In this document: positions 17,807-27,567 of the stretch, in pieces
Layout of the letters: each line of letters starts with the position of its first letter
How positions within the stretch are numbered: position 1 is the first letter of the stretch
DNA from: Rhizobium sp. CCGE 510
GTDB taxonomy: Bacteria; Pseudomonadota; Alphaproteobacteria; Rhizobiales; Rhizobiaceae
DNA: 64,000 bases
Reading direction: 5' to 3'
NCBI RefSeq assembly: GCF_000292525.1
Contig: NZ_AEYF01000005.1
Coordinates: 1 to 64,000, forward strand
Translations under genes and position numbers: made by a program
Notes under the pieces: model-generated
Told to the model about the DNA's origin: nothing
Database searches by the model: none
Seen by the model: the letters and a program-made list of their open reading frames with translations, nothing else

Positions 17807-18552
17807 AACATCTTGCCGCTGCGCGCTTCGAGCCGGTAGCGATAGCCGGGATAGACGAGGCGGGCGGTCGAGACCACCTGTTTTGCCGACCATGTGCGCC
17901 GGCGGATCGTCAGGCACGGCTCGGTGTTCAGGATGGTCAGGAGCTTGCATTCCCAGGTCTGCGGCATCGCCGCCTCGACGACATGCTCGGAGCCGCTGAG
18001 CGGGGCGGCGGCCGTCAGATAGGCATTCGGCGTCAGCGTCGTGAAATCCTGGCCGAGATATTCGGGAGCAGCCTCCGGATGGACGAAACGGTCCTCGATC
18101 TGCACCGGAACGCCGTTTTCGCTGTGGACGATCAGCGAGTGGAAGACCGCCGCGCCGATCGCAAGCTCCAAAGCGTCGGCGATCTCCGGAGAGGCTGTTT
18201 CCTGGGCGAGGACGATGACCGAGGCCTCGTGGACATGGCCGCGCTCGGCGATTTCCTCGGCGATGTTGCGCACCTCGAACAGCGCCGAATAACCCTTGCG
18301 CTCGGCGACGAAAGAGCCGACACCCTGGATGCGGACGAGTTCGCCTTCATTGGCAAGTTCGCGCAGCGCCCGGTTGGCGGTCATCTTGCTGACGCCGAGC
18401 TCGACGACCAGTTCGTTTTCCGACGGCACGCGGTATTTCGGCGGCCATTCGCCGCTGTGGATGCGGTCGAGGATCACCTGCTTGACGCCGGCATAAAGCG
18501 GCGTGCTATCATTTTCCGCCAACTCGCGCTTCATCTCGCCGGAACGCTTCAT
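17797..18552 (-). CDS. GntR-family regulator, second HutC-like paralogue
   Basis: A 251-residue GntR regulator with an N-terminal winged helix-turn-helix (about 18-85: YAGVKQVILDRIHSGEWPPK, then LGVSKMTANRALRELANEGE) and a UTRA domain. It is clearly related to HutC but diverged. Being divergent from the amino-acid ABC importer and lyase genes that start at 18747, it probably controls them. The effector may be histidine, urocanate or another amino acid; sequence cannot decide. Confidence 0.88.
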   Translation of the reverse strand: MKRSGEMKRELAENDSTPLYAGVKQVILDRIHSGEWPPKYRVPSENELVVELGVSKMTANRALRELANEGELVRIQGVGSFVAERKGYSALFEVRNIAEEIAERGHVHEASVIVLAQETASPEIADALELAIGAAVFHSLIVHSENGVPVQIEDRFVHPEAAPEYLGQDFTTLTPNAYLTAAAPLSGSEHVVEAAMPQTWECKLLTILNTEPCLTIRRRTWSAKQVVSTARLVYPGYRYRLEARSGKMFED

Positions 18553-18624
18553 TGCCTATTCCTTTTGCACGAATGGAATTCGCCACATAAATCGACTTTC
18601 CTCTTGCATATCACAAAATATCTC

Positions 18625-18643
18625 ATATGGTACCATATACAAC
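18625..18643. promoter_or_regulatory. probable operator of the second GntR regulator
   Basis: ATATGGTACCATAT (18625-18638) is a perfect 14-base palindrome between the divergent gntR and transporter genes. Its right half extends as CCATATACAAC (18633-18643), and the same 11 bases recur at 17773-17783 beyond the gntR 3' end. The position, about 70 bases upstream of gntR and 110 upstream of the transporter, suits repression of both. Confidence 0.6.
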
Positions 18644-18746
18644 CTCCCAATCGGTCCGAATGATAAAAAGGACAGGAAAGGGCAAGCCGGCGAAGATCGG
18701 CCGTGGTGCCGCAAGGTCTGTTTCAACTCCAGAGGAGAATTCATCA

Positions 18747-19589
18747 ATGAAATTCAGCGCAATCCTATTTTGCGGCGTGGCGGCTTTTTCCGCCTTTGCA
18801 GCACCGGCCTTTTCCAAGGACTGGACGAAGGCGACCATCACGCTTGAAGGCGCCTACGCGCCGTGGAACCTCACCAATGCCGACGGAACGCTCGGCGGCT
18901 TCGAGCCGGAGCTTGCCAAGGTGCTGTGCGAACGCGCCAAGATCGAATGCACGCTGGTCGCTTCCGACTGGGACGGCATGATCCCGGCGCTCAACGCCGG
19001 CAAATTCGATGTCATCATGGATGCGCTGTCGATCACCGAGGAGCGCAAGCAGGTCATCGACTTCACCATTCCCTATGCCGCCACCCCTGCCGCCTTCGCC
19101 ACCGCCAAGGACAGCCCGCTCGCCAAGGCCGCCGGCACCGGCGCCACGATCAAGATGACGCCCGGCCAGACCGGCGTGAAGGAGATCGATGCGCTGAAGG
19201 CCGCTTTCAAGGGCAAGACGATCGGCATTCAGGCGGCGACCGTCTACGCCAAGTTCGTCTATGACAATTTCGGCGATATTGCCGAGATCCGCGAATATAA
19301 GACCGGCGCCGACCGTGACCTCGACCTGCAGAACGGCCGCATCGACCTCGGCTTCGACGACGCCGTCTATTTCGCCAACGCCTTCCAAAGTGCGAACGGC
19401 GCACTCGACTTCACCGGTCCGGAGATCGTCGGTTCGATCTGGGGCGAGGGCGAAGGCCTCGGCGTCCGCAAGGCCGACACGGATCTGCGTGACAAGTTCA
19501 GCGAAGCGATCAAGTCCACGCTCGCCGACGGCACCGTCAAGAACCTCTCGATGAAGTGGTTCAAGGTCGACGTCAGCCCGCAGCAATAA
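18747..19589 (+). CDS. polar amino-acid ABC transporter, periplasmic binding protein
   Basis: A 280-residue family-3 solute-binding protein. Residues 1-23 form a signal peptide (MKFSAILFCGVAAFSAFAAP, then AFS|KD). Family marks are GAYAPWNLTNADGTLGGFEP, IEWDGMI-type SDWDGMIPALNAGKFDVIMD, and ALSITEERKQVIDFTIPY, placing it with histidine, lysine-arginine-ornithine and octopine binding proteins. ATG 18747 is preceded by GAGGAG. It heads a five-gene run with two permeases, an ATPase and an ammonia-lyase paralogue, so its ligand is probably the lyase's substrate or a histidine relative. Confidence 0.9.
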   Translation: MKFSAILFCGVAAFSAFAAPAFSKDWTKATITLEGAYAPWNLTNADGTLGGFEPELAKVLCERAKIECTLVASDWDGMIPALNAGKFDVIMDALSITEERKQVIDFTIPYAATPAAFATAKDSPLAKAAGTGATIKMTPGQTGVKEIDALKAAFKGKTIGIQAATVYAKFVYDNFGDIAEIREYKTGADRDLDLQNGRIDLGFDDAVYFANAFQSANGALDFTGPEIVGSIWGEGEGLGVRKADTDLRDKFSEAIKSTLADGTVKNLSMKWFKVDVSPQQ

Positions 19590-19694
19590 GCGTTTCGGCC
19601 TTCCGGCCGCAAACACCTGTCTCCGGCTTTATCGCCGGAGACGGCATGCTATTGTTAGCCCGCAAAACACTGCCACGGACGGGGAACGGACGCT

Positions 19695-20420
19695 ATGGCA
19701 AGCTTGGAACTGCTCGGCTTCGGCTCGACCGGATGGGGAGCGCTGCTCATTGCCGCTACGTTGATGACGCTGGCGGTCACGGCAACGGCGCTGGCGATCG
19801 GCGCGGTGCTCGGCGCAATCGTCGCGGCGGCGAAACTCTCCGGCAATCTTGCCCTCGTCACGCTCGGCAACATCTATACGACGGTGTTTCGCGGCGTGCC
19901 TGAACTGCTGATCATCTATCTCATCTATTTCGGCGGCTCGTCGGCCATCACCTCGATCGGCAAGGCGATGGGTTACGAGGGTTTCCTCGGCCTGCCCTCT
20001 TTTGCCGCCGGCGCGCTTGCCGTCGGCATCATCTCCGGCTCCTATCAGGCCGAGGTGTTTCGCGGCGCCTTCCTCGCCATCTCCAAGGGTGAACTGGAGG
20101 CGGCCTCGGCGATCGGCATGCATCGCGGCATGCGGCTGCGCCGGATCATTATGCCGCAGGTGCTGCGGCTGGCCATTCCCGGCCTCGGCAATGTCTGGCA
20201 GCTGAGCCTCAAGGATTCCGCACTGATTTCCGTCACCGGCCTTGCCGAGTTGATGCGCACCAGCCAGGTGGCGGCGGGCTCGACCCGGCAATATTTCCTG
20301 TTCTTCATCGCCGGTGGCTGCCTCTATCTGATCCTGACCAGTCTTTCCGACCGGATTTTCAACGGTGCGGAACGTCGCGCCAACCGCAGCATGCCGGCCG
20401 CCGCCATGGGCCAGGCGTAA
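19695..20420 (+). CDS. amino-acid ABC transporter permease (HisQ-like)
   Basis: A 241-residue inner-membrane permease with about five helices. The EAA loop is GELEAASAIGMHRGMRLRRI near residue 135. TVFRGVPELLIIYLIYFGG is typical of HisQ-type subunits. It pairs with the next permease, six bases on. Confidence 0.9.
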   Translation: MASLELLGFGSTGWGALLIAATLMTLAVTATALAIGAVLGAIVAAAKLSGNLALVTLGNIYTTVFRGVPELLIIYLIYFGGSSAITSIGKAMGYEGFLGLPSFAAGALAVGIISGSYQAEVFRGAFLAISKGELEAASAIGMHRGMRLRRIIMPQVLRLAIPGLGNVWQLSLKDSALISVTGLAELMRTSQVAAGSTRQYFLFFIAGGCLYLILTSLSDRIFNGAERRANRSMPAAAMGQA

Positions 20421-20426
20421 GGAGCG

Positions 20427-21134
20427 ATGATGGATTTCACCTTTCTTGCTTCGACCATGGTCACGCTGCTCAAGGCGGTGCCGACGACGCTGATCCTGTT
20501 TTCGCTGTCGATCGTCTTCGGCGGCCTGCTGGCGCTCGTCATCGTCTCGATGCGGGTCAGCGGCAACCGCGCGCTTTCGGGTTTCGCCAAGGGCTACATC
20601 TTCATCTTCCGCGGCTCTCCGCTGCTGATCCAGATGTTCCTGGTGTTTTACGGCCTCGGCCAGTTCGGCGTCATCCGCTATTCCTTCCTCTGGCCGTTCC
20701 TGCGCGAGCCGATGGTCTGCGCCGTGCTGTCGCTGGCGCTCTGCACCGCCGGCTACACGGCGGAGATTTTTCGCGGCGGCATCCGCGCTATTTCGCCGAA
20801 GGAGATCGAGGCGGCCCGCTCGATCGGCATGTCCGGCTTTCTGCTGGTGCGCCGCATTCTGGCGCCGATCGCCTTCCGCCATGCGCTGCCGGCCTATTCC
20901 ACCGAGATCGTGCTGATGATGAAGTCGACAGCGCTCGCAAGCCTCGTCACCGTCTGGGAGGTCACCGGTGTCGCCCAGCGGCTGATCTCGCAGACCTACC
21001 GGACGATGGAAGTCTTCCTCTGCTCGGCGATCATCTACCTCGTCCTCAACTTCATCATCCTGCAGGGCATGGCCCTGCTCGAATATTCGCTGTCCCGACA
21101 CCGCCGCGCCGCGCCGCAGGCGCTGAAGGCCTAG
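20427..21134 (+). CDS. amino-acid ABC transporter permease (HisM-like)
   Basis: A 235-residue permease of the HisM type, with IFIFRGSPLLIQMFLVFYGL near residue 62 and EAA loop KEIEAARSIGMSGFLLVRRI near 128. It forms the heterodimeric channel with the preceding gene product. The start is a double ATG at 20427. Confidence 0.9.
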   Translation: MMDFTFLASTMVTLLKAVPTTLILFSLSIVFGGLLALVIVSMRVSGNRALSGFAKGYIFIFRGSPLLIQMFLVFYGLGQFGVIRYSFLWPFLREPMVCAVLSLALCTAGYTAEIFRGGIRAISPKEIEAARSIGMSGFLLVRRILAPIAFRHALPAYSTEIVLMMKSTALASLVTVWEVTGVAQRLISQTYRTMEVFLCSAIIYLVLNFIILQGMALLEYSLSRHRRAAPQALKA

Positions 21135-21161
21135 GCCGAACTTCAACCGATTGGAGCAACC

Positions 21162-21938
21162 ATGCCAGGCGTAACCCGACTTTCGGTCCGCAATATCCGC
21201 AAGAGCTTCGGTACGCACGAAGTGCTGCGCGGCATTTCGCTTGATGCTGAGGACGGCGACGTGATTTCGCTGCTCGGCGCCTCGGGCTCCGGCAAATCGA
21301 CCTTTCTGCGCTGCATCAACATGCTCGAGACCGCAAGCGATGGTGAGATCTGGGTCGATGGCGAGCACATCGAGATGGTGCACAAAAACGGGCGCAGCAA
21401 ACCGGCGAGCCAGAAGCAGGTCGACCATATAAGATCCGAACTCGGCATGGTGTTCCAGTCCTTCAATCTCTGGTCCCATATGACGATCCTGCAGAACGTC
21501 ATCGAGGGCCCGATCCATGTGCTGAAGCGGCCGCGTGCCGACTGCATCGCCGAGGCCGAAGCGCTGCTCGAAAAGGTGGGCATCGCCGATAAGCGCCACG
21601 CCTATCCCGCCCATCTCTCCGGCGGCCAGCAGCAGCGCGCCGCAATCGCCCGTGCATTGGCGATGAAACCGAAGGTGATGCTCTTCGACGAGCCGACCTC
21701 TGCATTGGATCCGGAACTCGTCGGCGAGGTGCTGCGCGTCATGCGCGCGCTGGCCGAGGAAGGTATGACCATGCTCGTCGTCACCCATGAGATGAGCTTT
21801 GCCCGCAACGTCTCGAACCGCGTCGTCTTCATGCGCGAAGGGCTGATCGAAAGCAGCGGCAAGCCCGACGACATGTTTACCGGCAGCGCCACACCCGCCT
21901 TCCGCCAGTTCATCGGCCATTTCGGAAGCGGTCAATGA
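21162..21938 (+). CDS. amino-acid ABC transporter ATPase (HisP-like)
   Basis: A 258-residue ATP-binding subunit. Walker A is GASGSGKST near residue 38, signature [15 protein letters not shown] near 148, Walker [15 protein letters not shown] near 172, and the switch His in [10 protein letters not shown]. The short loop with [10 protein letters not shown] between Walker A and the Q-loop is usual in HisP/OccP ATPases. The 3' end overlaps the lyase start by four bases (ATGA at 21935-21938). Confidence 0.94.
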   Translation: MPGVTRLSVRNIRKSFGTHEVLRGISLDAEDGDVISLLGASGSGKSTFLRCINMLETASDGEIWVDGEHIEMVHKNGRSKPASQKQVDHIRSELGMVFQSFNLWSHMTILQNVIEGPIHVLKRPRADCIAEAEALLEKVGIADKRHAYPAHLSGGQQQRAAIARALAMKPKVMLFDEPTSALDPELVGEVLRVMRALAEEGMTMLVVTHEMSFARNVSNRVVFMREGLIESSGKPDDMFTGSATPAFRQFIGHFGSGQ

Positions 21939-23428
21939 CCAAAACCATCGAGACCCTGCTGACCTGGCGCGATGTCGCCCGTGTCGGGGCAGGGGAGGCG
22001 CTGGCGCTATCGGCCGCCGCCTGGGCGCGTATCGAGCAGGCAAGCCGCATCGTCGCCAGCATCGTCGAGACCGGCGTGCGCGCCTATGGCGTCAACACCG
22101 GCGTCGGGGCGCTGGCCGATACGGTCGTCGATCGCGCCTCGCAGAGCCTTTTGTCGCGCAGCATCGTGTTCAGTCATGCCTGCGGCGTCGGGCCGTTGCT
22201 GGGCGGTCGCGAAGTGCGCGCCATCATCGCCGCTCAGATTGCCAATTTCGCCCACGGCCATTCCGGCGTACGGCGTGCGATCGTCGAGCATCTCACAGCC
22301 ATGCTGGAGCATGACTGCATTCCCGACGTGCCGTCCAAGGGTTCCGCCGGTTATCTCGTCCACAATGCCCATATTGCGCTTGTTCTGATCGGCGAAGGCA
22401 GCGCCACGCTTGCCGGCCGGCGCATGAGCGGCCGCGAGGCGCTGGCGGCGATCGGCCTTCAGCCGCTGGTGCTCGGCGCCAAGGAGGGGCTGAGCCTTGT
22501 CAACGGCACCGCCTGCGCCACCGGTCTCACCGCCACAGCACTTTCCCGCGCCGAATGGCTGCTCGACTGGGCCGATGCGATCGCCGCACTGACGCTCGAA
22601 GCGGCAGGCTGCCAGATCACCGCCTTCGACGAAGCCGTGCTGGCGCTGCGCCCGTCGGCCGGGATCGAAAAGGTCGGCGCGACGCTGCGCGCCCGGCTTC
22701 ACGCCAGCGGCCTTGTCGCCGTCGCCTTCGGCCGGCGCACCCAGGATGCGCTCAGCCTTCGTTCGGTGCCGCACGCGCATGGCGCCGCCCGCGACGTTTT
22801 CGACAATTCCGCCCGTATCGTCGATCAGGAACTCGCCTCGGTGACGGATAATCCCGCCGTCTCCGGCACGCCGGAACACCCGATCGTCTCCTCCGAGGCG
22901 CATGCGGTCGCCCCGGCGCTCGGCCAGGCGGCCGATAGCCTCGCCATTGCGCTGGCGCAGATCGGCGCGATCAGCGAACGGCGCATGGACCGGCTGGTCA
23001 ATCCGCTGGTCAGCGGCCTGCCGCCTTTTCTGGCGAGTGACGCCGGCAGCCATTCCGGCTTCATGATCGCCCAATATACTGCCGCCGCACTCAGCAACGA
23101 GAACCGCCGGCTTGCAGCACCCGCGGCCCTGGACGGCGGCCTCACCTCCGGCCTGCAGGAGGATTTCCTCGCCCATCCGACGGCTGCCGCCGGCAAACTG
23201 CTCGCGATCATCGACAATGCCGAATATATCCTGGCGATCGAGCTGATGGCCGCCGCCCAGGCGCATGATTTTCTGGCAGTGACGGCGCCGCGGGCGCCGG
23301 GTACGGATCTTGTCTACCAAGCCGTGCGGCAGCGGGTCTTCCATTATGGCGACGAGCGGCCGCTGAACGGCGATATCGAGGCCGTGCGCAGCCTGATCCG
23401 CGAGACGGTGCCGCCGCCGATGGGCTGA
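21935..23428 (+). CDS. histidine ammonia-lyase paralogue lacking the MIO tripeptide
   Basis: A 497-residue member of the HAL/PAL fold. Conserved active-site positions of HutH are present: Tyr51 in [11 protein letters not shown], His81 in FSHACGVG, Asn190 in SLVNGTA, Arg276 in QDALSLRS, Glu409 in LQED. The cofactor site is not: where HutH reads [12 protein letters not shown], this protein reads [12 protein letters not shown] (135-146), as if Ala-Ser-Gly were cut out exactly. Tyr of HutH QDPY is Leu273. So it either deaminates by another mechanism, has another activity, or is a binding protein. It is translationally coupled to an amino-acid importer, which argues for a retained function. Confidence 0.85.
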   Translation: MTKTIETLLTWRDVARVGAGEALALSAAAWARIEQASRIVASIVETGVRAYGVNTGVGALADTVVDRASQSLLSRSIVFSHACGVGPLLGGREVRAIIAAQIANFAHGHSGVRRAIVEHLTAMLEHDCIPDVPSKGSAGYLVHNAHIALVLIGEGSATLAGRRMSGREALAAIGLQPLVLGAKEGLSLVNGTACATGLTATALSRAEWLLDWADAIAALTLEAAGCQITAFDEAVLALRPSAGIEKVGATLRARLHASGLVAVAFGRRTQDALSLRSVPHAHGAARDVFDNSARIVDQELASVTDNPAVSGTPEHPIVSSEAHAVAPALGQAADSLAIALAQIGAISERRMDRLVNPLVSGLPPFLASDAGSHSGFMIAQYTAAALSNENRRLAAPAALDGGLTSGLQEDFLAHPTAAAGKLLAIIDNAEYILAIELMAAAQAHDFLAVTAPRAPGTDLVYQAVRQRVFHYGDERPLNGDIEAVRSLIRETVPPPMG

Positions 23429-23441
23429 ACCGGGAAGGTTG

Positions 23442-23984
23442 TCAGAACGGCTTGCTGGTTGCCGAATCCTGCTTGGGTTTTTCGCCGGCCTCGAGGCGCT
23501 TGAGGCATTGGCGATAAGTCGGGTAGAGCTGATCCACCCGCGACAGCGGCAGCGTCCAGTCGCCTTCGTCGCCGGCAAAGGTCAGTTGCACGTCAGGCGT
23601 TCCGGCAAAGGAATTCTTGATGATCTTCTTCAGTCCGACGCTTCCTTTGCTGGCCGGTGGCCAGAGGCGAAGCGTGGTCTTGTCGAAGAATTCGGCGGCG
23701 ACAACTTTCGTCATCGCACGATCGGTCAGCGTCACCTCGGTCGTGGTGCCGGCCGGAATATCCCAGGTGTCCTTGGTGACCAGCCAGAAGGTCTCGGTGG
23801 CGCTCTGGCGGAATTCCACGGTCTTGCCGAGTTCGCTATTCCACAGCAGCCGGCAATAGGCAGGGCGCTCGCCGGCAAAGCCGACCGACCATTGTCTTGC
23901 GCCGCCCATCCATTCGGTCTCGCCCAAGGCGGCGACCGGCTGCAGGGCTACCGCCATCAGAACCATCGCGGTCAGAATTTTCAT
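23442..23984 (-). CDS. secreted hypothetical protein
   Basis: A 180-residue protein with a signal peptide (MKILTAMVLMAVALQPVAAL, cleavage near residue 22). The mature part is a single domain rich in beta-type segments (RPAYCRLLWNSELGKTVEFR, SFAGTPDVQLTFAGDEGDWT) with two cysteines that may pair. I do not recognise a family. ATG 23984 is chosen because the signal peptide begins there; the frame is open 14 codons further. Confidence 0.65.
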   Translation of the reverse strand: MKILTAMVLMAVALQPVAALGETEWMGGARQWSVGFAGERPAYCRLLWNSELGKTVEFRQSATETFWLVTKDTWDIPAGTTTEVTLTDRAMTKVVAAEFFDKTTLRLWPPASKGSVGLKKIIKNSFAGTPDVQLTFAGDEGDWTLPLSRVDQLYPTYRQCLKRLEAGEKPKQDSATSKPF

Positions 23985-24166
23985 CGCCGAAACCACCTCC
24001 AGGACAATAGGCTCCAGCGATAGCAAAAGAAGGTTGAGCTTTTGCTACCGAGAGGGGTGGTGGCGCCGTTAGGAATGTCTCCGAATGCCGCATGGTCTTG
24101 AATTTGCGGCCGGCCTTGCCGATCTGCCGGGGATGGACATGAAGCGAAGGGAGCTCGACGGCAGGC

Positions 24167-24904
24167 ATGAGTGAGGTTCAACGACGCAGATTTATGGCAC
24201 GGCTCACAGCATATGAGCCGCTGACGCTGATCATGCTGGCATCGGTTGCGGGCGGACTGTTCGTGCTGCAGCGACTGACGAGCGAGGTTCTCGAAGGTGA
24301 GACGTTCCGTTTCGACGAAACGATCCTGCTGGCGCTGCGACGGCCGGGTGAGCTTGGCGTGCCGATCGGCCCCGGCTGGCTGACCCATGCCGTCGGCGAT
24401 ATCACCAGCCTCGGCGGCGTCACTGTTCTCTCGCTGATGACGATCCTCGTCACCGTCTATCTGCTGCTCGACCGGCGCTGGCCGATCGCGATCTTCGTCC
24501 TTTCTTCGGTGCTGACCGGCTGGCTGGCGAGCACGATCTTGAAGATCCTTGTTGCGCGTCCGCGCCCAGACATCGTCCCGCATCTGGTCGAGGTCAGCGA
24601 TCTCAGCTTTCCCTCCGGACACGCGATGGTCTCGGCGGTGACCTATCTGACGCTCGGGGCACTGCTGGCGCGGACGCAGCGTTATCCCTCAACGCGGATC
24701 TTCGTCATGTTCGCCGGCGTCTTCCTGGCCGTCATCATCGGTCTGAGCCGGATCTATCTCGGCGTCCATTACCCGACGGATGTCCTCGCCGGATGGTGCG
24801 CCGGTGCCCTCTGGGCGCTTGGCTGCTGGCTGATCTCGAAGAGGTTCGTCCCGAGCCGCGCCCTTGACGCTGCCGCTGAAGCGGGAAATGGCGACGGCAG
24901 ATAA
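24167..24904 (+). CDS. PAP2-family membrane phosphatase
   Basis: A 245-residue type-2 phosphatidic-acid-phosphatase protein with about six membrane helices. The three catalytic motifs are complete: KILVARPRP near residue 125, FPSGHAM near 146, and SRIYLGVHYPTD near 194. It would dephosphorylate a lipid phosphate such as phosphatidate, undecaprenyl pyrophosphate or a lipid-A phosphate at the outer face of the inner membrane; which one cannot be told. It is divergent from the secreted protein gene. Confidence 0.88.
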   Translation: MSEVQRRRFMARLTAYEPLTLIMLASVAGGLFVLQRLTSEVLEGETFRFDETILLALRRPGELGVPIGPGWLTHAVGDITSLGGVTVLSLMTILVTVYLLLDRRWPIAIFVLSSVLTGWLASTILKILVARPRPDIVPHLVEVSDLSFPSGHAMVSAVTYLTLGALLARTQRYPSTRIFVMFAGVFLAVIIGLSRIYLGVHYPTDVLAGWCAGALWALGCWLISKRFVPSRALDAAAEAGNGDGR

Positions 24905-24910
24905 AGCTTA

Positions 24911-24995
24911 CAGCGCCGCGCATCTTGTAAGACGCGCGGCGCTGAAGCACTTTCAATCCTCGCATCGTGCTTTGCGAAAATCGATCCGATTTTCG
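24911..24995. terminator. two hairpins between convergent PAP2 and flavoprotein genes
   Basis: CAGCGCCGCGC (24911-24921) pairs with GCGCGGCGCTG (24934-24944), just after the PAP2 stop. CGAAAATCG (24975-24983) pairs with CGATTTTCG (24987-24995), just beyond the flavoprotein stop at 25006, within a longer dyad GCATCG/CGATGC seen at many rhizobial gene ends. Each probably ends one of the two convergent transcripts. Confidence 0.6.
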
Positions 24996-25005
24996 GGCCG
25001 ATGCT

Positions 25006-27567
25006 TTAGGTGCGCGGCTTCAGATTTTCCGGGTCGTAGATCGGCTTGTAGCCGACGCCGACGACCTCCACCGGATAGCTCTCGGCAAAGTATTCGACAT
25101 TCAGCTTGCGTCCGACCTGGCAATGCGACCAGGGCAAATAGGCCAAAGCGATGTTCTTGCCGACAGTCGGGCCGTAGGCGATCGAAGTCGTGTAGGAGCG
25201 GCGGCCAAGCGCGTCGACCAGAACCTCGCCCGTGGTGGGATCGATAACCGGCAGGTTGCCGAGGGGATAACGCTTCACGCCCGATTTGTCGGTATTCTCG
25301 GTCATCACAAGCGTGCAGAGCATGGCCGGCTGGTGCTCGCGCGCCTTGTATTCCAGATGTTTTGCCTTGCCGCGGAAATCGGCTTCCTTGACCTTCGGAC
25401 GGGCGAGATCGGCCTCGATCAGGTTGTACTGGGTCAGCAGGTCGGCGTTCTGCAGGCGCAGGCTCTTTTCCATGCGGCGCGAGTTTGCATAGGTTTCTAC
25501 GCCGAAGGCCATCACACCGGTCGAGCGCAGCGCATCCCAGACGGCGAGGCCGTCTTCGTATTTCATGTGCAGTTCCCAGCCCTGCTCGCCGACATAGGAG
25601 ATGCGGAAGGCGGTGACGGACTTACCGGCGATTTCGATCGGCTTGATCGCCGCAAAGGCGAAGTTTTCCTGATCGAGCCCGGCCGGATCAGCCACGACCT
25701 TCTTCAGCGTGTCGCGCGCATTCGGACCCCAGATGCCGATCGTCACGAATTTTTCCGCGACGTCGGTGATGGTGACGTCAAGGCCACGGTCTTCGGCGAC
25801 GCGCTTCATATAGTGCAGGTCGCGTGGGCCGGCATCGGCACCGTTGACGAGACGGCAGCGGTCGGCCATGCGGAAGACGGTGAAGTCGGCGCGGACCATG
25901 CCTTCATCGTCGAGGAAGTGGGTGTAAACGCCCTTGCCGATGTTGGCATCGCCGCCGACCTTGGCGGCGCACAGCCATTCCATCAGTTCGACATGGTCAG
26001 GTCCCTCGATATCGACCATGTGGAAGTGGCTGAGATTGACGATGCCGCAATCCTCGCTCATCGCCAGATGTTCGGCATTCGACACCCGCCAGAAATGGCG
26101 GCTGTCCCATTCGTTTTCGCGAACCGGCACGCGGTCGGCGTATTTCTCCAGCAGGTGTTCGTTGGCGGCATAGCCGTGGGCACGCTCCCAGCCGCCAAGC
26201 TCCATGAAGTAGCCGCCAAGTTCCTTTTCACGCTCGTAGAAGGGCGAGCGCTTGGCGTTGCGGCTGGATAGATAGGGCTCGCGGGTGTGAACGGCCGGGA
26301 AGTAGATCTTCTGGGCGGCTTCGTAGCAGCGGCCTTCGATGAACTCTTCGGTCAACTGATGCGGATAGAAGCGGGCGTAGTCGATGCTGTTGTGATCGAT
26401 TTCAGTCCGGCCATCGGTCATCCAGTCGGCAATCAGCTTGCCATAGCCCGGGCCGTCCTTGACCCAGATGGCAACGCAGTACCAGAGACCGCGCACCTTC
26501 TGGCTCTCGCCGCAGGACGCGCCGCCGCCGGCGGAAACCTGCAACAGGCCGTTGAAGGAGTGACCTTCGTTATAGCCGAGTTCGCCGAGGATCGGCGTCA
26601 GTTCCATGGCGCGTTCGAGCGGCTCGATGATCTGTTCCATCTCGAGGTCACGCTGCGAGGGCGAAAGGCGCGCTTCGTGTTTTTCGAGAATATCGCGCGG
26701 ATGGCACATGCGCGGATTGGTGGCTTCGTAATAGCCCCACTCGATCTGGCCGCCCTCGGTCGTCGCCGGGTCGCCGGTATCGCGCATGTAGGCGGAGTTG
26801 CCCTGGTCGCGCAGCAGCGGGAAGCCGATTTCCTTGCCGGTGCCTTCGAACTCGTTATAGGGCCCGAAGAAGGTGAGCGGGTGATCAACAGGCATGACCG
26901 GCAGGTCTTCGCCGACCATCTCGGCGATCAGGCGCCCCCAAAGGCCGGCACAGACGATGACGTGGTCGGCCATGATGGTGCCGCGATGGGTGACGACGCC
27001 CTTGATGCGGCCGCCTTCGACGATCAGCGACTTGGCCGGCGTGTTGCCGAACACCTGCAGCTTGCCGGCCTTTTCGGCGGCATCGACCAGCTTGCCGGCA
27101 ACAGTCTGCGAGCGCGGAATGACGAGGCCGGCATCCGGATCGTAAAGACCGCCCATCACCTGATCTTCCTCGATCAGCGGGAACTTCTCCTTGATCTCGG
27201 AAGGGCTGACATAATGGGCGCGCGTGCCGAAAGCCCGTGCCGAGGAAAGCTTGCGCTTGATTTCCTCCATCCAGGCATCGTCGCCGGTGCGCGCCACTTC
27301 GAGGCCGCCGATGCGGGCGTAATGGCCCATCTTCTCGTAGAAATCGATCGAATATTGCGTGGTCCAGACCGACAGATAGTCGTGGCTCGTGGTGTAACAG
27401 AAGTCCGAGGCATGGGCTGTCGAGCCGATATCGGTCGGTATGCCCGACTTATCGATGCCAACGATATCGTCCCATCCGCGCTCGACGAGATGATGCGCGA
27501 TCGAGGCGCCGACGATACCGCCGAGGCCGATGATGACGACCTTTGCCTTTTCCGGAAATGCTGCCAC
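25006..27567 (-). CDS. dimethylglycine/sarcosine dehydrogenase-type flavoprotein with GcvT-like domain
   Basis: An 853-residue two-part enzyme. The N-terminal half is a DAO-type FAD domain: VVIIGLGGIVGASIAHHLVE near residue 10 binds FAD, and HSFNGLLQVSAGGGASCGE lies near 343. The C-terminal half (about 430-840) is a folate-binding aminomethyltransferase (GcvT) domain with FRISYVGEQGWELHMKYEDG. Members oxidatively demethylate dimethylglycine, sarcosine or related N-methyl compounds and pass the one-carbon unit to tetrahydrofolate. The substrate of this paralogue is not certain. No partner gene is adjacent. Confidence 0.85.
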   Translation of the reverse strand: MAAFPEKAKVVIIGLGGIVGASIAHHLVERGWDDIVGIDKSGIPTDIGSTAHASDFCYTTSHDYLSVWTTQYSIDFYEKMGHYARIGGLEVARTGDDAWMEEIKRKLSSARAFGTRAHYVSPSEIKEKFPLIEEDQVMGGLYDPDAGLVIPRSQTVAGKLVDAAEKAGKLQVFGNTPAKSLIVEGGRIKGVVTHRGTIMADHVIVCAGLWGRLIAEMVGEDLPVMPVDHPLTFFGPYNEFEGTGKEIGFPLLRDQGNSAYMRDTGDPATTEGGQIEWGYYEATNPRMCHPRDILEKHEARLSPSQRDLEMEQIIEPLERAMELTPILGELGYNEGHSFNGLLQVSAGGGASCGESQKVRGLWYCVAIWVKDGPGYGKLIADWMTDGRTEIDHNSIDYARFYPHQLTEEFIEGRCYEAAQKIYFPAVHTREPYLSSRNAKRSPFYEREKELGGYFMELGGWERAHGYAANEHLLEKYADRVPVRENEWDSRHFWRVSNAEHLAMSEDCGIVNLSHFHMVDIEGPDHVELMEWLCAAKVGGDANIGKGVYTHFLDDEGMVRADFTVFRMADRCRLVNGADAGPRDLHYMKRVAEDRGLDVTITDVAEKFVTIGIWGPNARDTLKKVVADPAGLDQENFAFAAIKPIEIAGKSVTAFRISYVGEQGWELHMKYEDGLAVWDALRSTGVMAFGVETYANSRRMEKSLRLQNADLLTQYNLIEADLARPKVKEADFRGKAKHLEYKAREHQPAMLCTLVMTENTDKSGVKRYPLGNLPVIDPTTGEVLVDALGRRSYTTSIAYGPTVGKNIALAYLPWSHCQVGRKLNVEYFAESYPVEVVGVGYKPIYDPENLKPRT

